Below, in pieces: positions 1 to 6,551 of a DNA stretch of 16,379 nucleotides; within the stretch, counting starts at the first letter, position 1; every line of letters begins with the position of its first letter. Origin of the DNA: an uncultured SAR116 cluster alpha proteobacterium (GTDB lineage Bacteria; Pseudomonadota; Alphaproteobacteria; Puniceispirillales; Puniceispirillaceae); NCBI GenBank assembly GCA_902520575.1, contig CABYOG010000023.1, positions 1 through 16,379 of the forward strand. Reading direction: 5' to 3'. The notes beneath the pieces are model-generated. The model made no database searches and had not been told where the DNA came from. It saw only the letters and a list, made by a program, of their open reading frames with translations. The position numbers and the translations under genes were made by a program.

Positions 1-2381
1 AAATTTGCTCTTGTTTTTGAAAAATTTGCATGACCATTTACCAAGAAGTTTTTTTCTATTTGTTTTTTGAAACCAGCCTCAAAAATTACTGACTGAGCTC
101 CACTTTCCAATTCAAAGGCACCGGAAAATTTACTCCCTAATACCGACTGATGTTCCAAAAGTGACGAAAGCCCAAGCTCAAGTTCAAAATTATGATTATG
201 CTTTTCAAATTTTGCACCAAAACTTGATGCTGATGTGCCCTTATTTTTTACGATAAAACTATAATTTAGTAATTTCGTGTCATCACTAATATTTGTTTCA
301 CTCTCAACAAGCGTAGCTTTCTCAAACACGGGGAAAATTTTTTCTATAAAATAGATATTCTCAGGATCTAAATACTTTTCTCTTTGTTTGTCATGATTAC
401 TAACATAAGCAACTTTGATGCGGCTGCCGTTCATTTTAGAATTCACAAAATATTTTTTTACAAACTGTTCGTCCTCGTTAATACCTTCCGACAAGCCCAA
501 AATCCCAAGTTCAAAACTTCTATTTTTGTACAAAATCTGATCTTCGTGGGCATTAATCTTTGAAAAATTATCTCTTAACGAAAAGCTAACAGTTTCGCTC
601 TTTATTTGGGGCAGCCACTCATATGCCCGTTCGTATTTATCAAAAACACCCAAGGAAATACTTTCGGGTCGCACATAGTTAAAAATTGGTGATAAGGAAA
701 TGTATGTTGAAGAATTATGAGAGTTGGGTATTGGATTACCTCTAAAATCAACAACAGAAGTAAAACCTTGTGGTGTTGCAGCTGAGCCAAGATTAATCTT
801 TCCCACGCCATAAACTTCATCTACTCCAGCAGCTCCCAGATCTGTTGCTGTACTGATCAAAAGGTCAACAAGCTGTGTGGGCGTTAAATTTGGAAACTGT
901 TCTTTCAATAAAGCAATTGAACCAGAAACGACAGGAGCGGCCATTGAGGTGCCTTGTTTGTATGCGTAATCTCCACTTTCTGTTGAGTCACTCTGATTTA
1001 CAGTGGAGTATATTCCTGCATCTCTTCCAAAATTCAACTCTCCACCGGGCGCCGAAATACAATAATTTTTAGCAACTCCACACCCATTACTATAGCTTGT
1101 TATGGCGTCATTTTCATTTAGTGCTACAACTGTTAACCACTTCCCAATCAAGTTTGCATCAGTTAAAAAATATGAGCCTCTCCAGCTAGGAAGATTCTGA
1201 TTAGTTTCAGCACTTGTAGTTAGATAACCCAGGTAATCGGCGTGAGCTGTTGAACCACTAGAAGCTCCGGCGTTGGATGACCATGAATGCATTCTGCCGT
1301 TCAAATTGTTCTGGCCATCATTTCCATTTGCGAATACCACGACCGTAGTTTGAACTGCTGTTTTCCAGGCGTTTAACTCTGTAGCTGATAATGATGAACC
1401 CGAAACAGGCCCTACATAATATCTGGTACTGCCACCTGAACTATATGTCTTGACTGTTGCGGCGCCCCAACTGTTATTCATTACAGCAATTGAACTTCCA
1501 CTACCCTGAGAAATAGCCGTTGCGAGTTGCACGGTGTTAGTGTCATCTGAGTCCGCATCATCAAAAATAGCAATTGGCTTAATTTTCGCATTATACGCAA
1601 CTCCATGCATGCCAGAGCCATTTTTCTCAGCTGCAATTATGCCTGCTACATGAACACCATGCGAGCCAGTACATCCAGCAAGTCGTCCACAATCCGAATT
1701 AGTATCGCTATGAGAAGCGTCCCAGCCAGTGACATAATTTGCATCCAGATCTGGGTGGTCACTGTCTGATGGTCCGTCCAAAACAGCGACTGTAACACCT
1801 TGTCCTGTGCACCCTAATGCGTAAGCGCTCGAAGCATTTATTTCTTTAAGGGCATAGCTTGCGAGATACTCAGCTGTTTCAAAAGATGCGACAGAGTTTC
1901 CAGATGAACTGCAAGACCCTGAGGCTGCTCCGCTGCCACCCCCGCCGCCGCCTCCACCACCTCCACCTGCTCCAGCTAACCCCAGAGCTAACCAAGCTGG
2001 ATTAATCGCTGTTGCGGCAGCTGCTTTTGCGGCGAGGCTAGGAGTTGAGGTAGTTCCCGGAGTCTGCCCAGTGGCATCCGAAGCTTGGGGGGTCTCATTT
2101 GTTGCTGACTGATTCTTTGGATCGTTATTATTTTGATCGGTGTTGTCCGCTTCCTGAGATTGGCTTTGAGCACATTCAGACGCAAATTGCTCTGGAGACA
2201 AGCCTGAAGAAACTGCTTCATTGACAAGATCAATAAATTCAGAATTTGTGTTCCAAAAAGTTTTTCCGTTTGAGTCTATTTTAGTTGCATTTTCACAACC
2301 AGGCGAAACAGCACCCAAAGAAAAAATTGGGTGAGAGACCAAAACAATCAAACAAAGCAGAAACCTAATGATTTGCTTCAA
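1..2381 (-). CDS. S8 (subtilisin-family) serine protease, probable autotransporter, partial at 3' end
   Basis: The frame is open from a TTG at 2381 to the window edge (793 codons), so the C-terminus is missing. An in-frame TGA lies six codons upstream and no ATG occurs before the protease domain, so TTG is the only reasonable start. It gives a signal peptide (MKQIIRF, then a hydrophobic core ending near FSLGA). Residues ~35-120 are Asn/Gln/Ser/Thr-rich and low in complexity. A hydrophobic stretch (NPAWLALGLAGAG) runs into about 11 glycines at ~136-148. The S8 domain spans ~165-530, with catalytic Asp202 (AVLDG), His241 (SHGVHVAG, with Val where most relatives have Thr), oxyanion Asn354 (ANGND) and nucleophile Ser479 (GTSMAAP). 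The remaining ~260 residues alternate polar and hydrophobic residues in the way of beta strands, which suggests an autotransporter barrel. Protease identity is very secure; the autotransporter assignment is an inference because the end is not visible. It probably acts at the cell surface or is released. Substrate unknown. Confidence 0.9.
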   Translation of the reverse strand, partial: MKQIIRFLLCLIVLVSHPIFSLGAVSPGCENATKIDSNGKTFWNTNSEFIDLVNEAVSSGLSPEQFASECAQSQSQEADNTDQNNNDPKNQSATNETPQASDATGQTPGTTSTPSLAAKAAAATAINPAWLALGLAGAGGGGGGGGGGGSGAASGSCSSSGNSVASFETAEYLASYALKEINASSAYALGCTGQGVTVAVLDGPSDSDHPDLDANYVTGWDASHSDTNSDCGRLAGCTGSHGVHVAGIIAAEKNGSGMHGVAYNAKIKPIAIFDDADSDDTNTVQLATAISQGSGSSIAVMNNSWGAATVKTYSSGGSTRYYVGPVSGSSLSATELNAWKTAVQTTVVVFANGNDGQNNLNGRMHSWSSNAGASSGSTAHADYLGYLTTSAETNQNLPSWRGSYFLTDANLIGKWLTVVALNENDAITSYSNGCGVAKNYCISAPGGELNFGRDAGIYSTVNQSDSTESGDYAYKQGTSMAAPVVSGSIALLKEQFPNLTPTQLVDLLISTATDLGAAGVDEVYGVGKINLGSAATPQGFTSVVDFRGNPIPNSHNSSTYISLSPIFNYVRPESISLGVFDKYERAYEWLPQIKSETVSFSLRDNFSKINAHEDQILYKNRSFELGILGLSEGINEDEQFVKKYFVNSKMNGSRIKVAYVSNHDKQREKYLDPENIYFIEKIFPVFEKATLVESETNISDDTKLLNYSFIVKNKGTSASSFGAKFEKHNHNFELELGLSSLLEHQSVLGSKFSGAFELESGAQSVIFEAGFKKQIEKNFLVNGHANFSKTRAN

Positions 2382-2461
2382 CTTATTTATCTTTCAGAAC
2401 TAGGGTTTAAAGTACTGCCCTTAAATTCCAACCTTTAGATTTATTGTTAAAACTGATTACC

Positions 2462-2489
2462 ATTTTAATCTCCAACAAAAATCGGTCAA
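2462..2489 (-). promoter_or_regulatory. Candidate sigma-70 promoter for the S8 protease
   Basis: On the minus strand, TTGACC (2484-2489) is followed after 16 bases by TAAAAT (2462-2467). Each differs from consensus at one position. This would give a leader of roughly 75 bases before the TTG start at 2381. Prediction by eye only; the region is AT-rich, so chance matches are possible. Confidence 0.4.
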
Positions 2490-2665
2490 GAAAATCAAAA
2501 TTTGAAACTAACTTGGGAGCTGAGGAACGAGTTCTACCAAGTTTACTAATTTTAGAATATTGCTTCAATGATGCAGGAAACCTCATTTTCAAATATCTGG
2601 TGGACCTTTAGAACTGTTGAATCACCCGTAAAAGATTTTCTATTGGCAAGAGAGTTTGTTATAAC

Positions 2666-2688
2666 AATAATAATAATAATAATAATAA
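2666..2688. repeat. (AAT)7 trinucleotide microsatellite
   Basis: Seven perfect AAT units plus AA, flanked by AAC on one side and CA on the other. It lies just downstream of the SET-domain stop codon (2706), outside any supported gene. Perfect short tandem repeats of this length are uncommon in bacterial genomes and can vary in copy number by slippage. No function is evident. Confidence 0.9.
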
Positions 2689-2705
2689 CATCAACCACAT
2701 ACGCA

Positions 2706-3086
2706 TTAATCATCACAACGCGTTACCCAGTATTCATCCCCATAATTTTGGAAAATTTCTTCACCATCAGCAATTGGTTTTAGCGCGGTGAAACGAATAA
2801 ACTGAATATCATCCTCATCAATTTCCCATTCCGCATTGGGCTTGTCACTGTGATTGTACATCATGCCATAACCCAAAACACACAGATAGTCTCCTGGCTG
2901 ATCAGGACTGGTGAACAAATAGTCTTGAAGCCTATTGATATCAGCTAGATCATCGTCATCAATCACAATATATGGACAACGTTCTATAACTTCCCCTTTA
3001 GAAATGGTGCGTGTTGCAAAAACGCCCTGACCATGCACCGACGAATTAGCAACAATGATGGGGTATTTGGACAAAACAGATGACAT
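2706..3086 (-). CDS. Small SET-domain protein (putative protein lysine methyltransferase)
   Basis: A 126-residue protein consisting almost only of a SET domain. The N-terminal motif SVHGQGVFATRTISKGEVI (~16-34) is the usual SET opening. YNHSDKPNAEW (77-87) carries the Asn-His-Ser that shapes the S-adenosylmethionine and knot region. IADGEEIFQNYGDEYW (105-120) is the C-terminal SET signature with its catalytic-region Tyr. Family knowledge: SET proteins transfer a methyl group from S-adenosylmethionine to protein lysines. Free-standing bacterial versions of this size are widespread, but their targets are mostly unknown. ATG 3086 is preceded by AGGAG at a spacing of about nine bases. It lies 27 bases downstream of the Gate-protein gene on the same strand, so the two may be co-transcribed. 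No post-SET cysteine cluster is seen. Confidence 0.85.
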   Translation of the reverse strand: MSSVLSKYPIIVANSSVHGQGVFATRTISKGEVIERCPYIVIDDDDLADINRLQDYLFTSPDQPGDYLCVLGYGMMYNHSDKPNAEWEIDEDDIQFIRFTALKPIADGEEIFQNYGDEYWVTRCDD

Positions 3087-3113
3087 TTTTATGGCTCCTG
3101 GACTGCCTTTTCC

Positions 3114-4094
3114 CTAAGTAAATTTAGCCTGTTCTGGAATGTTCGCATTTGTTAGATGCTGTTTCCATATCTCTTCTGACAGAGATGCAGCAAATTTCAT
3201 CAAAATGTATACAAATAACATTGCATAAATTACCCGCCCCACCAGAACGATGAACAGGCTAGGGCCCAAAAGCATCACAACAGCTGTATCCTCAAATACA
3301 GAATGAGACAGGTTTAAAAAGCTTAACACGCCGAAAACATCCTCTTTAGGAATGTTGCCTGATGACACCTCTTTAATAAGAAGACCGCCGCCAAAGCCAA
3401 GCCCAAGTGTTACCCCGACAACAGCTATAGTCGCGGCTTTATCGCCAACCCCCATGAAGCGCAAAAAAGGACTTAGCGCCAGCTTGATAAGCCGTTCAAC
3501 CCCAATAACACGCAAACCTTCCAAAAAAAACAGCAGCACAATAATGACAATCTGAACAAAGAGCAGCGCTTTAATCTGTTCAATGGCCCAATCCTGAATG
3601 CCAACTGTGGCAGAAAGCTGTGGCAGCGTGACAAGGGCTGAACCTGAAAGCATACCGGTTGCCTGAAAAAAGAAATTCAAAATCACACACATCAAAAGGC
3701 CGCCTCCAACCCTCACAAATAGGCTCATCCGAGCTCTGACACCGCTTTTACGGGCAATCAGAACTTCAACAGGTAGAGAATGTGCGAGCAACATGAAACT
3801 GGCCAGGATGGTTGCCTGTGCAACTGTAAATTCATCACCAATAGGCAGATTGGAAAACACAATCAATCCGGCATAAGGGTTGGTCAGCATCGTAGTGGTC
3901 AGCACAATCGCCATTTCCACAGGAAGACCCATTAAGGATGTTAAGGGGGCCATAATCTGGTTCAGTATTAAAACTACACCAATTTCTTCGAGAATTTTGA
4001 CCAGAATCAGGGTCGGGATCATTATTTTGAACAGGGTAACTGATACATCGACAATATCGACACATGTTTTTCTTATCTGAAACTGTTTTTGCAT
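3114..4094 (-). CDS. Gate-domain ('nucleoside recognition') inner-membrane protein
   Basis: A 326-residue polytopic membrane protein with about eight hydrophobic segments. It shows features of the nucleoside-recognition/Gate family: an amphipathic TLFKIMIPTLILVKILEEIG near the N-terminus, TNPYAG (~72-77), a glycine-rich GVTLGLGFGGGLLIKE (~228-243), and LSHSVFEDTAVVMLLG (~262-277), a characteristic His-Ser...Glu-Asp-Thr motif. The family includes SpmA/SpmB-like proteins and domains found in nucleoside and ferrous-iron transporters. The substrate of stand-alone members is generally unknown, so the name should not be read as proof of nucleoside transport. ATG 4094 has an AAGGGG ribosome-binding site about eight bases upstream. 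The gene is divergent from dctP across a 289-base gap and is followed by the SET-domain gene. Confidence 0.75.
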   Translation of the reverse strand: MQKQFQIRKTCVDIVDVSVTLFKIMIPTLILVKILEEIGVVLILNQIMAPLTSLMGLPVEMAIVLTTTMLTNPYAGLIVFSNLPIGDEFTVAQATILASFMLLAHSLPVEVLIARKSGVRARMSLFVRVGGGLLMCVILNFFFQATGMLSGSALVTLPQLSATVGIQDWAIEQIKALLFVQIVIIVLLFFLEGLRVIGVERLIKLALSPFLRFMGVGDKAATIAVVGVTLGLGFGGGLLIKEVSSGNIPKEDVFGVLSFLNLSHSVFEDTAVVMLLGPSLFIVLVGRVIYAMLFVYILMKFAASLSEEIWKQHLTNANIPEQAKFT

Positions 4095-4316
4095 ATATGT
4101 GCCCCTTTTTGAACTGGCAGTGACTTCCAGCTGAAGAACCTGTCCACATCATCACCAGCAAAACAAAGGCGTCAACACAAAAATACACGATTTTAGGTTA
4201 AATGAGCGTAAACGCAAAGTCAGGATCAACTACACATAATGAAACCAAATTTTACTCCATTTTGAACACAAATGATCAAAATTATCGCCGCGGGATAATA
4301 TTCAGACCTTTAAGGG

Positions 4317-4345
4317 TTGCCGAACTCTATTTCTAAAACTATTGT
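4317..4345 (+). promoter_or_regulatory. Candidate sigma-70 promoter of the TRAP operon
   Basis: TTGCCG (4317-4322), a 17-base spacer, then TATTGT (4340-4345). The transcription start would fall near 4352, inside the palindrome at 4342-4359, and the leader would be about 30 bases long up to the dctP ATG. Seen by eye; supported by ideal spacing and by the overlapping operator-like palindrome. Confidence 0.4.
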
Positions 4346-4359
4346 TATCGCCATAACAA
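4342..4359. promoter_or_regulatory. Palindromic operator candidate overlapping the dctP promoter
   Basis: A perfect inverted repeat of 7-base arms (TTGTTAT / ATAACAA) around a CGCC centre, covering the predicted -10 element and start site. The position is typical for a repressor operator and the TTGT...ACAA ends resemble GntR-type sites. No regulator gene for it lies in the window, so the regulator is unknown. A short RNA hairpin in the leader is a less likely alternative, since the stem is AT-rich. Confidence 0.45.
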
Positions 4360-4383
4360 CAAGTCTTAGTTTCGGAGGAAAAC

Positions 4384-5475
4384 ATGGCAAAAATTAATCG
4401 ACGTTCTTTCGTTAAGGGCGCAGCTATTGGGGCAGTCGCTGCACCACTTGCGACGCCAGCGTTAGCACAAGAGCGGATTGAAATGGCAATTGTCGCAACA
4501 TGGGGACGTGATTTCCCTGGATTGGGAACAGGCGCGCAGCGTTATGCTGAGACCATCCAAAAAATTTCAGGTGGTCGCATTCAGGTCAGCTACTTCGCTG
4601 CCGGCGAGCGTGTCGGAGCTTTTGATAGCTTTGATGAAGTCGCTTCAGGCAATGCGCAAGGTTATCACGCTGCTGATTATTACTGGAAAGGCCGCCACCC
4701 TGGTTACGGCTACTTCACAGCCGTACCTTTCGGACTGACCTACACAGAAATGAATGCGTGGATCCGTCATGGCGGCGGTCAGGAACTGTGGGATGAGTTA
4801 GCAGGCGAGTTTGGATTGAAAGCAATCATGGCTGGCTCAACAGGCACACAAGCTGGTGGTTGGTTCAACAAAGAAATCAACTCAGCTGACGACTTCAAAG
4901 GCCTTAAAATGCGTATCCCAGGCCTGGGCGGTGATGTTATCGGTAAGCTCGGTGGCTCACCAGTTACAGTTCCAGGGGGTCAGATTTATGAAAATCTTGT
5001 TTCAGGTGCTATTGATGCGACAGAATGGGTTGGTGCATGGAACGATGAGATTATGAAGTTCTATGAAGCGGCTAAGTTCTACTACACAGCTGGCATGCAT
5101 GAGCCAGGCTCAATGATTGCTGCTGGCTTCAATGCAAAGTGGTGGGCAGATCTGTCAGACACTGATAAAGCCATTATCGAAGCTGCTGCTACAGCAGAAA
5201 ACGAAATGATGATGTCAGAATACAACGGTATGTCTGGTCCCGCCTTTAAGCGCCTGACAACAGAGCATGGCGTGCAAATTCGTTCATTCAACGATGATGT
5301 GTGGGATGCTATGGCAGAAGGCGCAGACGCTGTTTTTGAAGAAGCACGCGCGCATTCAGACTTAGCAAACCGTATCCATGAAAGCTGCATGGCTGCCCGT
5401 AAGGAAGTTGGCGGCTGGCTGGGCACCTCGACAGGTGAATATCTGGCACAGCGTAACCGGATTTACGACGTTTAA
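4384..5475 (+). CDS. dctP: TRAP transporter periplasmic substrate-binding protein (DctP family)
   Basis: A 363-residue solute-binding protein that delivers a ligand to the DctQM permease encoded just downstream. The N-terminus carries a twin-arginine signal (NRRSFVKG, residues 5-12) and probable cleavage after PALA (~28), so export is probably by Tat. Family features include FNKEI (~161-165), then KMRIPGLGGD (175-184) with Arg177 at the position that forms a salt bridge with substrate carboxylate in characterised TRAP binding proteins, and ATEWVGAWND (~212-221). The GLGGD and EWVG motifs fit the mannitol/chloroaromatic and alpha-keto-acid (FcbT1/TakP-like) branch. A carboxylate ligand is a reasonable inference but its identity is not determinable. 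The ATG has a very strong GGAGG ribosome-binding site seven bases upstream. It is the first gene of the dctPQM operon and is separated from dctQ by a strong hairpin. Confidence 0.93.
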   Translation: MAKINRRSFVKGAAIGAVAAPLATPALAQERIEMAIVATWGRDFPGLGTGAQRYAETIQKISGGRIQVSYFAAGERVGAFDSFDEVASGNAQGYHAADYYWKGRHPGYGYFTAVPFGLTYTEMNAWIRHGGGQELWDELAGEFGLKAIMAGSTGTQAGGWFNKEINSADDFKGLKMRIPGLGGDVIGKLGGSPVTVPGGQIYENLVSGAIDATEWVGAWNDEIMKFYEAAKFYYTAGMHEPGSMIAAGFNAKWWADLSDTDKAIIEAAATAENEMMMSEYNGMSGPAFKRLTTEHGVQIRSFNDDVWDAMAEGADAVFEEARAHSDLANRIHESCMAARKEVGGWLGTSTGEYLAQRNRIYDV

Positions 5476-5492
5476 ACGCTTCAAACAAACTT

Positions 5493-5526
5493 GCTACGAG
5501 GCCAATTGGCCTCGTAGCTTTATTTT
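5493..5526 (+). terminator. Rho-independent terminator/attenuator between dctP and dctQ
   Basis: A perfect 11-base stem (GCTACGAGGCC / GGCCTCGTAGC) closes an AATT loop and is followed by TTTATTTT. It starts 17 bases after the dctP stop and ends just before the dctQ start. It should reduce read-through so that binding protein is made in excess over the membrane subunits, as is common in transport operons, and it also protects the dctP transcript end. The T tract is interrupted by one A, so partial read-through is likely. Confidence 0.85.
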
Positions 5527-5541
5527 GCGGTGAGCTCTCGC

Positions 5542-6549
5542 ATGATTAATCAAAAATACTTAAACGATTGTATGCATTACATTGCGATTGCCAGTGCCCT
5601 TGCTGGTGCGGCATTTGTTTTGAATAATTTTTTGACTTTTATATATGAACTCCCAGGCCTTTATGGATTTTTAAATCATTTTGGTGCCAATTTTGATTTT
5701 CCAGAACGCGATTATACCCTCCCCAAAGTTATCCTAGGGGCATTACAAAGCCTGATGTATGTCGCAGCTCTGGTCATGCCTGTTTTGATTATTAGGGAGG
5801 TTGACGTTGGCAAAAGAGTTTCAACCGGCATGAATTTTGGAGCGGAACTGATTGTAGCTTCTGCATTCTGGTCCGTAATGCTGATTGGCATTGCAGATGC
5901 TGCTATATCCTTTGTGAGAATTGAAAACTTATTGCCAAGTATTGTGGGAGAAGAGCTTGCTTTATCTCTGGGTAAACCTGCATTCCGCGGCACTTATGTT
6001 CACTTACCACTGATGCTGATTGGGATTTTGATTGGCTCACTCCGACGTGGAATTGATTTTATCTGGCTCGCCAGTCTTATAGTGTTTGGAGAGCTACTTA
6101 TCGTAATTACGCGCTTTATTTTCTCATATGAACAGGCTTTCATGGGCGACCTTGTACGATTTTGGTACGCAGCCCTTTTTCTATTCGCTAGCGCCTACAC
6201 ACTTGTTAACGATGGTCATGTCAGGGTTGATGTACTCTATGCAGGTTTCTCAGATCGGTTAAAGTCACTTGTAAATATATACGGTTCGCTAATCTTAGGC
6301 CTGCCGCTTTGCTGGATTACCCTAACCAGAGGTTTGTGGAACGAATCCTCACCCTTCAACTTGGCTTTGCTCAATTTCGAAGTCACTCAGCAGGGTTTTG
6401 GAATGTACGTCAAATATCTGATGTCAGGATTTTTAATCATTTTCGCTCTAGCAATGCTTTTTCAATTTGCAAATTTCATGATTGACGAGTTGAACAAGCT
6501 AGAGAAAACAAGCGAAAAATCCAAACCTGCATCTGCGAAGGTTGCGTAG
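5542..6549 (+). CDS. dctQ: TRAP transporter small permease subunit, N-terminally extended (DctQ family)
   Basis: A 335-residue membrane protein, about twice the usual DctQ length (150-200). The canonical four-helix DctQ domain occupies ~172-318 and includes the family motif VNDGHVRVDV (222-231) just after the second helix. Upstream are about 165 residues with four further hydrophobic segments (~14-37, 68-86, 100-125, 150-166) that ordinary DctQ proteins lack. The last ~20 residues are Lys/Ser/Ala-rich. I prefer ATG 5542, with GGTGA eight bases upstream. An in-frame GTG at 5530 would add four residues but sits almost on the terminator and has no ribosome-binding site. The stop is two bases before the dctM ATG, indicating translational coupling. 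DctQ forms the membrane complex with DctM. The role of the extension is unknown; it could be a membrane scaffold or a degenerate duplication. Confidence 0.88.
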   Translation: MINQKYLNDCMHYIAIASALAGAAFVLNNFLTFIYELPGLYGFLNHFGANFDFPERDYTLPKVILGALQSLMYVAALVMPVLIIREVDVGKRVSTGMNFGAELIVASAFWSVMLIGIADAAISFVRIENLLPSIVGEELALSLGKPAFRGTYVHLPLMLIGILIGSLRRGIDFIWLASLIVFGELLIVITRFIFSYEQAFMGDLVRFWYAALFLFASAYTLVNDGHVRVDVLYAGFSDRLKSLVNIYGSLILGLPLCWITLTRGLWNESSPFNLALLNFEVTQQGFGMYVKYLMSGFLIIFALAMLFQFANFMIDELNKLEKTSEKSKPASAKVA

Positions 6550-6551
6550 CT

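Larger units (their letters stand above)
2382..2705. other. Intergenic region between SET-domain gene and protease gene
   Basis: This 324-base gap separates two minus-strand genes. It holds the candidate protease promoter at 2462-2489 and an AAT repeat at 2666-2688. The short open frames on both strands are compositionally biased, lack ribosome binding sites and resemble nothing I recognise, so I do not call a gene here. I saw no clear hairpin terminator for the SET-domain gene. Confidence 0.5.

Noticed and set aside
1641..1670. HGVHVAG in place of HGTHVAG as evidence for an inactive protease
   Set aside because: The catalytic His itself, Asp202, Asn354 and Ser479 are all present in normal context; a single neighbouring substitution does not imply inactivity.
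1988..2233. 81-codon minus-strand frame inside the protease gene
   Set aside because: It is a shifted frame of the low-complexity N-terminal segment of the S8 protease; the protease frame is continuous through it with catalytic residues in register.
2666..2688. AAT repeat as a CRISPR or direct-repeat array
   Set aside because: It is a simple trinucleotide run with no spacers.
3835..4188. 117-codon minus-strand open frame overlapping the Gate-domain gene
   Set aside because: It is a different frame of the same stretch; its product is an out-of-frame mix rich in Asp, Asn and Cys, while the overlapping frame gives a coherent membrane protein with family motifs and a good ribosome-binding site.
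4164..4200. TTGACG on the minus strand as -35 of a promoter for the Gate-domain gene
   Set aside because: No acceptable -10 hexamer lies 16-18 bases downstream, so I do not list it.
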